Part shown: positions 26,384 through 35,452 of the stretch, one piece after another
Position numbering within the stretch: the stretch's first letter is position 1
How the letters are laid out: every line of letters begins with the position of its first letter
NCBI RefSeq assembly: GCF_000300975.2
Contig: NZ_AEEC02000037.1
Coordinates: forward strand, 1-52,180
From: Herbaspirillum frisingense GSF30
GTDB lineage: Bacteria; Pseudomonadota; Gammaproteobacteria; Burkholderiales; Burkholderiaceae_D
Length of the DNA stretch: 52,180 nucleotides
Reading direction: 5' to 3'
Position numbers and translations under genes: made by a program
Notes under the pieces: model-generated
What the model saw: the letters and a program-made list of their open reading frames with translations, nothing else
What the model was told of the DNA's origin: nothing
Databases searched by the model: none

Positions 26384-27146
26384 GGGCGACCTCGCGTGCC
26401 AGCATGGTCTGCAGGAAGCTGCGGGTACGGGCTTCGCGCGGCGCAGTGAAGATGGCCGACGGCGGGCCGGATTCGACGATGCTGCCGTGATCCATCACCA
26501 CCACCACATCGGCCACTTCGCGGGCAAAGCCCATTTCATGGGTGACGATGAGCATGGTCATGCCTTCGGCCGCCAGGTCCTTCATCACCTGCAGCACTTC
26601 GCCGACCAGCTCCGGGTCAAGCGCCGAGGTGGGTTCGTCGAACAGCATGACCTTGGGGTCCATGGCCAGGGCACGGCCGATCGCCACGCGCTGCTTCTGG
26701 CCACCGGACAGCGTGCCGGGGAAATCCTTGGCCTTGTGTTCCAGGCCGACCTTCTTCAACAGCCGCAGGCCATGCTCCTGTGCCTCCTTGCGCGGCACGC
26801 CGCGCAGGCAGGTGGGGGCCAGGGTGATGTTGTCCAGCACGCTCAGATGGGGGAACAGGTTGAAGGACTGGAACACCATGCCCACTTCGGCGCGCAAGGC
26901 GTCGAGCTTGGTTTCGGGCATCATCCGACCGCCCTCCACCACCGGATGGCCGCTGACCACCACGGTGCCGCCTTCGGCGGTCTCCAGGCCGTTCAGGCAG
27001 CGCAGGAAGGTACTCTTGCCACTGCCACTGGGGCCGATGATGACCACCACCTGGCTGGGTTGGACTGAAAAGTCGATGTTCTTGAGGACGACATGACTGC
27101 CAAAGGATTTCTGCAATCCCTTGATTTCGACGATGGGCTGCGACAT
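26373..27146 (-). CDS. Polar amino acid ABC transporter ATPase (histidine/glutamine type)
   Basis: 257 residues. Walker [17 protein letters not shown] loop, signature [16 protein letters not shown] and Walker [16 protein letters not shown], with the PAAT-type H-loop [15 protein letters not shown]. Energises uptake of a polar amino acid, here very likely histidine given hutDFG downstream. Its ATG lies 1 bp within the stop of the permease gene (ATGA-like overlap at 27146). Confidence 0.93.
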   Translation of the reverse strand: MSQPIVEIKGLQKSFGSHVVLKNIDFSVQPSQVVVIIGPSGSGKSTFLRCLNGLETAEGGTVVVSGHPVVEGGRMMPETKLDALRAEVGMVFQSFNLFPHLSVLDNITLAPTCLRGVPRKEAQEHGLRLLKKVGLEHKAKDFPGTLSGGQKQRVAIGRALAMDPKVMLFDEPTSALDPELVGEVLQVMKDLAAEGMTMLIVTHEMGFAREVADVVVVMDHGSIVESGPPSAIFTAPREARTRSFLQTMLAREVAHGA

Positions 27147-27811
27147 CAGACCCTCCCTTCCGAACGCAATACTTTTTCGATCCGGCGCAACACCAGGGTG
27201 GTGGCGCTGGTAAGGACCAGATAGATGACGGCGATGGCCAGATAGGTCTCCAGCGACCGGTAGGTCACGCTGATGATCTTCTCGCCCTCATGCATCAGGT
27301 CGGCGATGGTCAGCAGCGACACCAGCGCCGAATTCTTGATCAGCGCGATGAATTCATTGCCCAGCGGCGGGATCATGCGCACGAAGGCCTGCGGCAGGAT
27401 CACGCGGCGCATGGCCATGCGGTAAGGCAGGCCCAGCGAGCGGGCCGCTTCCATCTGGCCGCGCTCGATGGACTGGATGGAACCGCGCACGATCTCGGAG
27501 ACATAGGCCCCGCTATAGATGCCCAGCCCGAGAATGCCGCAGACATAGGCCGGCAGCAGCAGGCCCAGGTGCGGCAGCCCGAAGAACCACAGGAACAGCT
27601 GTACCAGCAGCGGTGTGCCCCGGACCAGGGTCAGGTAGACGGTGCAGATGCCGTAGATGAAGCGTCGCTGCGGGTTGAGACGACCCAGGCCCACCAGCAG
27701 ACCCAGTACACAGCCCAGCACCAGCGAGGCGGCGGTGATTTCAACCGTGACCAGGGTGCCGTGAAAGAGCGCCGGCCAACTATCCCAGACGCCTGAAAAA
27801 TCCAGATTCAT
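27146..27811 (-). CDS. Polar amino acid ABC transporter permease
   Basis: 221 residues with five hydrophobic helices of the HisM/GlnP family. The EAA loop reads [20 protein letters not shown] followed by [16 protein letters not shown], contacting the ATPase. ATG 27811 ([12 protein letters not shown]) is preferred; 15 more residues upstream are unlikely. A single permease gene is present, so the channel would be a homodimer. Confidence 0.93.
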   Translation of the reverse strand: MNLDFSGVWDSWPALFHGTLVTVEITAASLVLGCVLGLLVGLGRLNPQRRFIYGICTVYLTLVRGTPLLVQLFLWFFGLPHLGLLLPAYVCGILGLGIYSGAYVSEIVRGSIQSIERGQMEAARSLGLPYRMAMRRVILPQAFVRMIPPLGNEFIALIKNSALVSLLTIADLMHEGEKIISVTYRSLETYLAIAVIYLVLTSATTLVLRRIEKVLRSEGRV

Positions 27812-27936
27812 GAAGTGCTCCGGCAAAAGAGGTCCCGTTCCCGGTCGGATCGTCAACGGGCCGGGCCTTGTGCGGTCTCAAGGAAGGAAGATGCGTGAAA
27901 CTGCGTGAAAAATGCAGGAAAGTATGCACGTAAGGC

Positions 27937-27972
27937 AGCGGCCGTCGGCCTCACCGGCTCACGCCGGCCGCT
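27937..27972 (-). terminator. Intercistronic hairpin after the binding-protein gene
   Basis: AGCGGCCG and CGGCCGCT form an 8-bp stem with an inner self-complementary loop, 33 bp after the substrate-binding protein stop and 126 bp before the permease ATG. There is no T-run, so it is more likely an RNA-stabilising or attenuating element than a full terminator. Confidence 0.45.
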
Positions 27973-28004
27973 ACCCCGGCCCAAGCCGGTGCTTGAAACG
28001 TAGC

Positions 28005-28760
28005 TTACTCGGCCTTGCCGAACCACTTGTCGGTCAATGCGGTATAGGTGCCATTGACGCGCAGGGTCTGCAGGGCCTTGTTGAGTTGCTCGGCCAGCTC
28101 GGTATCGCCCTTGCGCATGGCGTAACCATAGAGCTCGGTGGTCAGGCCCTTGTCCAGCACACGTACCAGCGGCTGGGTACGGGCATATTCCACCGCCGCG
28201 GGACGGCCGGTCACCACCGCATTGACGCGGCCGGTGGCCAGCAGGTCGAACATGGCCTGGTTCTTTTCCACTTCCACGCGCTCCACGCCCGGGTAGTTGT
28301 CCTTCAGGTAGCTGACCGACTTGGTGCCCACCTGGACCGAGACGCGCTTGCCCTTGTTCAGGTCGTCCGGCACCTTGATGCTGGTGTCGTCACGACGCAC
28401 CAGCACGGCCAAGCCGCCACGGTAGTAGGGATCGCTGAAGTTGACCACCTTGCGGCGCTCGTCGGTCATGTAGATGGCCGATGCGGCGATGTCGAAACGG
28501 TTGGAGATCAGGCCGGGAATGAGGCCCTTGAAATCGATATCGACCCACTGGACCTTCTTGCCCATGGTCTTGGCCAGGGCTTCGATGAGTTCGATGTCGA
28601 AGCCGGTGCGCTTGCCGTCCTTGACGAATTCCATTGGCGGGAAGGTGGCGTCGGTGCCTACACGGATCACGTTGTCGGCGGCGTGGGCGGCCGGCATGAC
28701 GGCAGTCAGCATGGCAATGCTGGCGGTGAAGGCGCAAAGAAGCTTGGAAATCTTCATCAT
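28005..28760 (-). CDS. Polar amino acid substrate-binding protein (PBPb family)
   Basis: 251 residues. A signal peptide of about 27 residues ends at AAHA before ADNVIRVGTDATFPP. The mature protein has the type II binding fold: VGTDATFPPMEFVKDGKRTG, ASAIYMTDERRKVVNFSDPY and the C-terminal AEQLNKALQTLRVNGTYTAL. The closest class is glutamine/histidine/lysine-arginine-ornithine binding proteins; the hut genes point to histidine. Two adjacent ATGs (28760, 28757) follow GAGGAACTC; either may be used. Confidence 0.9.
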   Translation of the reverse strand: MMKISKLLCAFTASIAMLTAVMPAAHAADNVIRVGTDATFPPMEFVKDGKRTGFDIELIEALAKTMGKKVQWVDIDFKGLIPGLISNRFDIAASAIYMTDERRKVVNFSDPYYRGGLAVLVRRDDTSIKVPDDLNKGKRVSVQVGTKSVSYLKDNYPGVERVEVEKNQAMFDLLATGRVNAVVTGRPAAVEYARTQPLVRVLDKGLTTELYGYAMRKGDTELAEQLNKALQTLRVNGTYTALTDKWFGKAE

Positions 28761-28879
28761 GAGTTCCTCAATAGAAACGACAACATGGACTGGACGCCGG
28801 AGCATTCCGGCGCGATGGACTGCAAAATCCCTGGGGCATTCCGCCCGTCACGCCCCTAGGACGGCGCGACCGGGCAGGT

Positions 28880-29617
28880 TCAAAAACGATTACAGATGCG
28901 CTGTGCCGCTTCCACCGTCATGCGCACCAGTTCCTGCTCGCGATTGCCCACGCGCAGCGCCGGTGCCATCAGGGTGATGGTGCCTTCCAGACGGCCATTG
29001 GAGGTCATTATGGGAACGGAGACACCCCACACGCCCAGGTCGACTTCGCTCTCGCTGATGCAGTAGCCGCGGCGACGGATTTCATCGAGCTGGGCTTCCA
29101 GCGCGGCGACCTCTTCCGGCTTGTCCACGAGCTGGTCGGCCACCAGTTTCTGTTGCAGCTTGCGCGGCATGAAGGCCAGCAGGCTCTTGGCCGAAGCGCC
29201 CTTGAGCAGCGGATGCGCCCGACCCTTGGTGAAGGAACAGCGCAGCGGCTGGTCGCTTTCTTCCATGGCGATGCACACCATCTGGCCATTGATCGGCACC
29301 AGCAGGCCCACGCTCTCACCGCTGCGCTGAACCAGGGAGATGATCTCTTCCCGGCTCTGGCTGATCAGGTTGGAATTCTGGTCAAAGCCCCAGGCCAGTT
29401 GCACGCCGGTCGGACCAGGCTCGAAGGTGCCCGAGTTCATATGCTCCTGCAGCAATCCCCACTTCTTCAGCGAGGCCAGGTGGCGATAGACGGTACTGAC
29501 CGGCTGTTGCACCATCGCAGCAATCTGCTTGGCGCTCACGGGCTTGCCGGCACGAGCCACGCCCGCGAGGACGTGGAGTACGCGGTCAACAATGGTAGAG
29601 GTTTGTGGAGAGTCCAT
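28880..29617 (-). CDS. IclR-family regulator of the histidine operon
   Basis: 245 residues. N-terminal winged HTH (IVDRVLHVLAGVARAGKPVS followed by IAAMVQQPVSTVYRHLASLK, about 9-60), then an IclR effector domain (ALRVG, RRRGYCISESEVDLGVWGVS at about 170-200). It is co-directional with and immediately upstream of the ABC transporter and hutDFG, so it is the likely local regulator; the effector may be urocanate or histidine (inferred). Divergent from the GntR gene. Confidence 0.85.
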   Translation of the reverse strand: MDSPQTSTIVDRVLHVLAGVARAGKPVSAKQIAAMVQQPVSTVYRHLASLKKWGLLQEHMNSGTFEPGPTGVQLAWGFDQNSNLISQSREEIISLVQRSGESVGLLVPINGQMVCIAMEESDQPLRCSFTKGRAHPLLKGASAKSLLAFMPRKLQQKLVADQLVDKPEEVAALEAQLDEIRRRGYCISESEVDLGVWGVSVPIMTSNGRLEGTITLMAPALRVGNREQELVRMTVEAAQRICNRF

Positions 29618-29794
29618 GACGGAAATATAAGGTTAAATTCTCACTCTAGGTGAACGATTCCCGCATATAGGGAAAAAATTTGAAAAAATTTGAAAGGACA
29701 TTTCACGTATTCCCAAGCGGCGGGTGAATTTTCTCACCTGTAACGAAAATTTCCTCATGCTATTTTTTAACTGCCTAGTGCTTAAATTGTTATG

Positions 29795-29804
29795 GTGTCG
29801 ACAC
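29795..29804. promoter_or_regulatory. GntR operator-like site, distal copy
   Basis: GTGTCGACAC, a perfect 10-bp palindrome, 75 bp before the GntR ATG. It shares the TGTCGACA core with the proximal copy; centre-to-centre distance is about 63 bp (six helical turns), which would allow looping. Confidence 0.6.
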
Positions 29805-29858
29805 TTCTTCCCTTTTTTAATCAAAGTGCTATGATTAACCGCATCAATTCCCTTAGAT

Positions 29859-29866
29859 TGTCGACA
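29859..29866. promoter_or_regulatory. GntR operator-like site, proximal copy
   Basis: TGTCGACA palindrome 13 bp before the GntR ATG, on the 5' side of the probable transcript. FCD-type GntR repressors often bind short T-GTC/GAC-A dyads at their own promoter. Confidence 0.55.
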
Positions 29867-29879
29867 CGGTAAAAATGAG

Positions 29880-30602
29880 ATGAGCGAGCTGATTGCGTTG
29901 CCCAGTGCCGAACGTGAAGGAGAAACACTGTCCGAACACGTTTTCCGCAAGATCCAGAGCGCCATCGTGCAGGGCGAAATCGCGCCCGGCAGCAAGATTT
30001 CCGAACCCGAACTGGCCCGCACCTATGGCATCAGCCGTGGACCATTACGTGAAGCCATCCACCGGCTGGAGGGCCAGAACCTGCTGGTGCGGGTTCCGCA
30101 TGTGGGGGCCCGGGTGGTCTCGCTGACGCTGGAGGGGCTGGTGGAACTGTTCCAGATCCGCGAATCCCTGGAAGGCATGGCCTGCCGCCTGGCCGCCCAA
30201 CGCATGAGCCGCGCTGAACTCGACGAACTGCGCCGGGTGCTGGAAACCCACGAGAAGGATGAAGCCTTCCAGGCCGGGCGCGGCTATTACCAGCAGGAAG
30301 GCGACTACGACTTCCATTACAAGATCATCCAGGCCAGCGGCAACCAGATCCTGACCCGCATCCTCTGCGGCGAGCTGTACCAGCTGGCCCGCATGTACCG
30401 CATCCAGTATTCCGCCGCCCCCAACCGCCCGCGCCAGGCCTTTGCCGAACACCACCGCATTCTCGATGCCCTGGCCGATGGCGACGGCGAACTGGCCGAC
30501 TTGCTCATGCGGCGCCACATCGGCGCCTCCCGTCGCAACATCGAACAACAGATCGCGCAGAGGGAGAGCGGCAGCGCGAACAGCAGGCGCGATCAGGCCT
30601 GA
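29880..30602 (+). CDS. GntR-family (FadR/FCD subgroup) regulator of acnD-prpF
   Basis: 240 residues. Winged HTH at about 15-75 (SEHVFRKIQSAIVQGEIAPG, then ELARTYGISRGPLREAIHRL), followed by an all-helical FCD domain with metal-binding His residues (DYDFHYKIIQ, EHHRILDALADGD, LLMRRHIGASRRNIE). Its position directly upstream of acnD on the same strand (73 bp) makes it the local regulator; methylcitrate or propionyl-CoA derivatives are plausible effectors (inferred). The ribosome site is weak. Confidence 0.88.
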   Translation: MSELIALPSAEREGETLSEHVFRKIQSAIVQGEIAPGSKISEPELARTYGISRGPLREAIHRLEGQNLLVRVPHVGARVVSLTLEGLVELFQIRESLEGMACRLAAQRMSRAELDELRRVLETHEKDEAFQAGRGYYQQEGDYDFHYKIIQASGNQILTRILCGELYQLARMYRIQYSAAPNRPRQAFAEHHRILDALADGDGELADLLMRRHIGASRRNIEQQIAQRESGSANSRRDQA

Positions 30603-30675
30603 GCGCAGTCATCGCCACGAAACAGCCCAACCCACAATCATTCCAATTCCATCAACGAGACACGAGCCAACTGCC

Positions 30676-33297
30676 ATGAATACCCAATACCGCAAGCCAC
30701 TGCCCGGCACCCGCCTGGATTACTTCGACGCCCGCGCTGCGGTGGAGGCCATCCGCGCCGGCGCCTGGGCGGGACTGCCCTACACTTCCCGCGTGCTGGC
30801 CGAGAACCTGGTGCGCCGCTGCGACCCCGCCACCCTCACCGATTCGCTGCGTCAGCTCATCGAGCGCAAGCGCGAACTGGACTTCCCCTGGTTCCCGGCC
30901 CGCGTGGTGTGCCATGACATCCTGGGCCAGACCGCGCTGGTGGACCTGGCCGGCCTGCGCGATGCGATTGCCGACATGGGTGGCGATCCGGCCAAGGTCA
31001 ACCCGGTGGTGCCGGTGCAATTGATCGTGGACCATTCGCTGGCGGTGGAATGTGGCGGCGACGACCCGCAGGCCTTCGAGAAGAACCGTGCCATCGAGGA
31101 TCGCCGCAATGAAGACCGTTTCCACTTCATCGACTGGACCAAGCTGGCCTTCGAGAATGTGGACGTGATCCCGCCCGGCAACGGCATCATGCACCAGATC
31201 AATCTGGAGAAGATGTCGCCGGTGATCCACGCCAAGGACGGCGTGGCCTTCCCCGACACCCTGGTCGGCACCGACAGCCATACCCCGCACGTAGATGCCC
31301 TGGGCGTCATTGCCATCGGCGTGGGCGGCCTGGAAGCCGAGAACGTCATGCTGGGCCGCGCCTCCTGGATGCGCCTGCCCGACATCATCGGTGTGGAGCT
31401 GACCGGTCGTCGCCAGCCCGGCATTACCGCCACCGACATCGTGCTCTCGCTGACCGAGTTCCTGCGCAAGCAGAAGGTGGTGGGCGCCTATCTGGAATTC
31501 TATGGCGACGGCGCCGCCAGCCTGACCCTCGGCGACCGCGCCACCATCTCCAACATGGCCCCGGAATATGGCGCCACCGCCGCCATGTTCTCCATCGACC
31601 AGCAGACCATCGACTATCTCAAGCTGACCGGCCGTGAAGACGAGCAGGTCAAGCTGGTGGAAACCTATGCCAAGGAAGCCGGCCTGTGGTCCGACACCCT
31701 GGCCAAGGCCGAGTACGAGCGCGTGCTGCGCTTCGACCTCTCGACCGTGGTGCGCACCCTGGCCGGCCCCAGCAATCCGCACAAGCGCCTGCCGGTCTCC
31801 GAGCTGGCCGCCCAGGGCATCGCCGGCAAGGTCGAGAACGAACCGGGCAAGATGCCCGACGGCGCCGTCATCATCGCCGCCATCACCAGCTGCACCAACA
31901 CCAGCAATCCGCGCAACGTGATCGCAGCGGCGCTGCTGGCACGTAACGCCAATCGTCTGGGACTGGAACGCAAGCCCTGGGTCAAGAGCTCGCTGGCGCC
32001 TGGCTCCAAGGCGGTCGAACTGTACCTGGACGAAGCCGGCCTGACTGCCGACCTGGAGAAACTGGGCTTTGGTATCGTGGCCTTCGCCTGCACCACCTGC
32101 AACGGCATGTCCGGCGCGCTCGATCCCAAGATCCAGCAGGAAATCATCGACCGCGACCTCTATAGCACTGCCGTGCTGTCCGGCAACCGCAACTTCGACG
32201 GCCGCATCCACCCCTATGCCAAACAGGCATTCCTCGCCTCGCCGCCACTGGTGGTGGCCTATGCGATTGCCGGCACCATCCGCTTCGACATCGAGCAGGA
32301 CGTGCTGGGCAAGGCCGCCGACGGGCGCGAGATCCGCCTCAAGGACATCTGGCCCAGCGACGAGGAGATCGACGCCGTGGTCGCCAGCGCCGTCAAGCCG
32401 CAGCAGTTCCGCAATGTCTACACGCCGATGTTTTCGGCCCGCGTGGATCGCAGCCAGTCGGTCAGCCCGCTGTACAACTGGCGCGCGCAGAGCACCTACA
32501 TCCGCCGTCCGCCCTACTGGGAAGGCGCGCTGGCCGGCGAGCGCACGCTCTCGGGCATGCGCCCGCTGGCCGTGCTGGGCGACAACATCACCACCGACCA
32601 CCTCTCGCCCTCCAACGCCATCCTGCTCGACAGCGCCGCCGGCGAGTACCTCGCCAAGATGGGCCTGCCGGAAGAAGACTTCAATTCCTACGCCACCCAC
32701 CGCGGCGACCACCTGACCGCGCAGCGCGCCACCTTCGCCAATCCCAAGCTGTTCAACGAGATGGTGAAGAAAGCCGATGGCAGCGTGCAACAAGGTTCTC
32801 TGGCGCGCCTGGAGCCGGAAGGCAAGGTCATGCGCATGTGGGAAACCATCGAAGCCTACATGGAACGCAAGCAGCCGCTGATCATCATCGCTGGCGCCGA
32901 CTATGGCCAGGGTTCTTCGCGCGACTGGGCCGCCAAGGGCGTGCGCCTGGCCGGTGTGGAAGCCATCGTGGCCGAGGGCTTCGAACGCATCCACCGCACC
33001 AACCTGATCGGCATGGGCGTGCTGCCGCTGGAGTTCAAGACCGGCGAGAATCGCAACACCTATGCCATCGACGGTACCGAAACCTATGACGTCATCGGCC
33101 AGCGCCGCCCGCGCGCGGACCTGACCCTGGTCATCCATCGCAAGAACGGCGAACGCGTCGAAGTGCCGGTGACCTGCCGTCTCGATACCGCCGAAGAAGT
33201 CTCGATCTATGAAGCCGGCGGCGTACTGCAACGCTTCGCCCAGGATTTCCTGGAAGCCTCCGCCAGTGCCGGCCAGAACGCAAAGGAACAAGCATGA
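30676..33297 (+). CDS. acnD: AcnD, Fe/S-dependent 2-methylisocitrate/2-methylcitrate dehydratase
   Basis: 873 residues of the aconitase family. The N-terminus MNTQYRKPLPGTRLDYFDAR is typical of AcnD rather than AcnA. Iron-sulfur ligands are Cys406 (ITSCTNTSNP), Cys472 and Cys475 (ACTTCNGMSG); the swivel domain has GADYGQGSSRDWAAKGVRLA. With PrpF it converts 2-methylcitrate to 2-methyl-cis-aconitate in propionate catabolism. ATG 30676 is chosen because the frame upstream overlaps the GntR gene. The stop overlaps prpF by ATGA, as is usual for this pair. Confidence 0.95.
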   Translation: MNTQYRKPLPGTRLDYFDARAAVEAIRAGAWAGLPYTSRVLAENLVRRCDPATLTDSLRQLIERKRELDFPWFPARVVCHDILGQTALVDLAGLRDAIADMGGDPAKVNPVVPVQLIVDHSLAVECGGDDPQAFEKNRAIEDRRNEDRFHFIDWTKLAFENVDVIPPGNGIMHQINLEKMSPVIHAKDGVAFPDTLVGTDSHTPHVDALGVIAIGVGGLEAENVMLGRASWMRLPDIIGVELTGRRQPGITATDIVLSLTEFLRKQKVVGAYLEFYGDGAASLTLGDRATISNMAPEYGATAAMFSIDQQTIDYLKLTGREDEQVKLVETYAKEAGLWSDTLAKAEYERVLRFDLSTVVRTLAGPSNPHKRLPVSELAAQGIAGKVENEPGKMPDGAVIIAAITSCTNTSNPRNVIAAALLARNANRLGLERKPWVKSSLAPGSKAVELYLDEAGLTADLEKLGFGIVAFACTTCNGMSGALDPKIQQEIIDRDLYSTAVLSGNRNFDGRIHPYAKQAFLASPPLVVAYAIAGTIRFDIEQDVLGKAADGREIRLKDIWPSDEEIDAVVASAVKPQQFRNVYTPMFSARVDRSQSVSPLYNWRAQSTYIRRPPYWEGALAGERTLSGMRPLAVLGDNITTDHLSPSNAILLDSAAGEYLAKMGLPEEDFNSYATHRGDHLTAQRATFANPKLFNEMVKKADGSVQQGSLARLEPEGKVMRMWETIEAYMERKQPLIIIAGADYGQGSSRDWAAKGVRLAGVEAIVAEGFERIHRTNLIGMGVLPLEFKTGENRNTYAIDGTETYDVIGQRRPRADLTLVIHRKNGERVEVPVTCRLDTAEEVSIYEAGGVLQRFAQDFLEASASAGQNAKEQA

Positions 33298-34484
33298 GCC
33301 AAGTCCCCCAGATCCGTATCCCCGCCACCTACCTGCGTGGCGGCACCAGCAAGGGCGTCTTCTTCAAGCTGGACGACCTGCCCGAGGCCGCCCGCGTACC
33401 GGGTCGCGCCCGTGACAAGCTGCTCCAGCGCGTCATCGGCAGCCCCGATCCCTATGGCAAGCAGATCGATGGCATGGGCGGCGCTACCTCCAGCACCAGC
33501 AAGACGGTCATCATCTCGCGCAGCAGCCGTCCCGGCCATGACGTCGACTACCTGTTCGGCCAGGTCTCCATCGACAAGGATTTCGTGGACTGGAGCGGCA
33601 ATTGCGGCAACCTGTCGGCCGCCGTCGGCCCGTTTGCCATTGCCGCCGGCCTGGTCGATCCCTCCAAGCTGCCGCAGGATGGCGTGGCCGTGATCACCAT
33701 CTGGCAAGCCAATATCGGCAAGACCATCGTGGCGCATGTCCCGATCCGGGGCGGCCAGGTGCAGGAAACCGGTGACTTCGAACTGGACGGCGTGACCTTC
33801 CCGGCCGCCGAAGTGCAACTCGAATTCATGGACCCGGCGGCCGAGGAAGAAGGCGCCGGCGGCGCCATGTTCCCCACCGGGAACGTCGTCGATACGCTGG
33901 ACGTGCCCGGCGTGGGCAGCTTCCAGGCCACCATGATCAATGCCGGCATTCCGACCATCTTCCTCAATGCGGAAGAGATCGGCTACACCGGCACCGAGCT
34001 GCAGGACGCCATCAACAGCGACCCGGCCGCGCTGGCGCGTTTCGAGACCATCCGCGCCCACGGTGCCATCCGCATGGGCTTGATCACCAAGGTAGAAGAA
34101 GCCGCCACCCGCCAGCACACTCCCAAAGTAGCCTTCGTGGCCAAGCCCAAGGAATATGTCTCCTCCAGCGGCAAGACGGTGGGCGTGCAGGATACCGACG
34201 TCCTGGTGCGCGCCATGTCCATGGGCAAGCTGCACCACGCCATGATGGGGACCGCAGCGGTAGCCATTGGCACGGCCGCGGCCATTCCCGGGACATTGGT
34301 CAACCTGGCTGCAGGTGGTGGCGAACGCAACAGCGTGCGCTTCGGCCACCCCTCCGGCACCTTGCGCGTGGGCGCCGAGGCCAGGCTGGAAGACGATCAG
34401 TGGGTGGTCACCAAGGCCATCATGAGCCGCAGTGCGCGGGTGCTGATGGAGGGTTGGGTGCGGGTGCCGGGCGACGCTTTCTGA
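33294..34484 (+). CDS. prpF: PrpF, 2-methylaconitate cis-trans isomerase
   Basis: 396 residues. IPATYLRGGTSKGVFFKLDD at the N-terminus and the catalytic positions Lys70 (TSSTSKTVI) and Cys104 (WSGNCGNLSA) correspond with a constant offset of three to K73 and C107 of the Shewanella enzyme. Isomerises trans- to cis-2-methylaconitate made by AcnD. Overlaps acnD (ATGA). No prpB or prpC follows; the next gene is convergent. Confidence 0.95.
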   Translation: MSQVPQIRIPATYLRGGTSKGVFFKLDDLPEAARVPGRARDKLLQRVIGSPDPYGKQIDGMGGATSSTSKTVIISRSSRPGHDVDYLFGQVSIDKDFVDWSGNCGNLSAAVGPFAIAAGLVDPSKLPQDGVAVITIWQANIGKTIVAHVPIRGGQVQETGDFELDGVTFPAAEVQLEFMDPAAEEEGAGGAMFPTGNVVDTLDVPGVGSFQATMINAGIPTIFLNAEEIGYTGTELQDAINSDPAALARFETIRAHGAIRMGLITKVEEAATRQHTPKVAFVAKPKEYVSSSGKTVGVQDTDVLVRAMSMGKLHHAMMGTAAVAIGTAAAIPGTLVNLAAGGGERNSVRFGHPSGTLRVGAEARLEDDQWVVTKAIMSRSARVLMEGWVRVPGDAF

Positions 34485-34511
34485 TAGCGGCTGAAAACGC
34501 TCGTTCTGCCC

Positions 34512-35144
34512 CTATCTGCACTTACCGTTGACGGTTTTGTAGATGATGACGGGCAGTCCGAGCAAGCCGCCGCCGCTCGTGCATTCCGGAACGACGGCTT
34601 TCTTGATCCCCTCAGCGAGGCTGTTACGTGGTCCGCCAGGGTTTAATTGCTCATTGGCCATCTCCGCATAGCTCTTTTGCCGTGGTTGCGTGTCTCTGTA
34701 GTGATCTGGAAGGATCAATGGCGCCCCAATCGACGCCCGGCTATCGCTCCCCAGTACGGCAGGAGACGCGGACGTGGCCAAGCTTTGAGTAGCGTCGCTC
34801 GCCTGCTTTAATCCATTACTTTCCAATTGCACCAGCGCGGTCGTCGGCGACACGGTAGATGGTCTCGGCAGGACTGCTGCCCGTGATGCTCTTCGCCTGG
34901 GTACTGGAGATAATTCTGCCGGTTCTCCACGCAATGACAGGGCAGGACTCGCAGTTGCCGACGGCACGAGAACGACCGTAATCGACCGAGACTCCCGCTC
35001 AACGCCATGAGCCCGAACGCGTGGCGCGGTCGCGTGCGTCAGCCACCACGCTAGCGCGAGATGGAGCAGGCTCGCCAACGCGATCGCCATTAGATATCGC
35101 CAATTCGATTCTCTCGGCTGAGAGCTTGATAGGGTTTTTGTCAT
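34512..35144 (-). CDS. Membrane-anchored hypothetical protein with TonB-like layout
   Basis: 210 residues, not recognised. A basic N-terminus (QPRESNWR) is followed by one transmembrane helix (YLMAIALASLLHLALAWWLT, about 18-37), a Ser/Pro/Ala/Thr-rich linker of roughly 100 residues and a C-terminal part ending VVPECTSGGG...NGKCR with two Cys that could pair outside the cytoplasm. The layout (short cytosolic N-terminus, helix, proline-rich spacer, small periplasmic domain) recalls TonB/TolA-type proteins, but no TonB C-terminal motif is seen. A start at 35162 (TTG) is also possible. GC is visibly lower than in the neighbours. Confidence 0.6.
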   Translation of the reverse strand: MTKTLSSSQPRESNWRYLMAIALASLLHLALAWWLTHATAPRVRAHGVERESRSITVVLVPSATASPALSLRGEPAELSPVPRRRASRAAVLPRPSTVSPTTALVQLESNGLKQASDATQSLATSASPAVLGSDSRASIGAPLILPDHYRDTQPRQKSYAEMANEQLNPGGPRNSLAEGIKKAVVPECTSGGGLLGLPVIIYKTVNGKCR

Positions 35145-35452
35145 TCTGCTGGTCTGCCTCAAAACAAATCAGGCTGGCACAGTCCTCATGGATCACAACA
35201 ACGAGAGGGCGCTGCGCATCAACTTCGTGCGAGCGAACTCTACCAAGATGAAGTGACGCCTCAGACGCGAACACACTTTTAGGCGTCTTCATCAAAGTTC
35301 TTTGAGGGAATGATCTCGTTTGAGCGAATGGTTGACACGTAAAACCTGTCAACGGAATATTCGCGGCGCTAAGTTCAACGACCAACGAACTTCAAGCACC
35401 GGAAAACATCACCATTGCAGCCAGTTCCTCTGGGACCGCAAGCATTCAAGAC
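35145..35452. other. Intergenic stretch of lower GC
   Basis: About 300 bp between divergent genes. A minus-strand frame (34999-35385) has plausible composition but no ribosome site and overlaps the anchored-protein gene by about 145 bp; I see no supported gene, hairpin or clear operator. Confidence 0.45.

Larger units (their letters stand above)
29618..29879. promoter_or_regulatory. IclR/GntR divergent promoter region
   Basis: 262 bp, strongly AT-rich. It contains TCAC-TCTAG-GTGA near the IclR start (29641-29653), a GGTGA...TCACC inverted pair (29723-29738) and a tandem GAAAAAATTT direct repeat near 29670-29692. The right side carries the two TGTCGACA sites listed separately. Confidence 0.5.

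Noticed and set aside
30652..33291. An 879-codon open frame on the minus strand opposite acnD
   Set aside because: Mirror of acnD caused by GC-rich third positions; His/Gly/Gln-rich composition and no family motifs, while acnD on the plus strand has all aconitase residues.
34999..35385. 128-codon minus-strand frame between the anchored protein and the serine hydrolase
   Set aside because: Plausible composition, but no ribosome site and a 145-bp overlap with the better supported anchored-protein gene.
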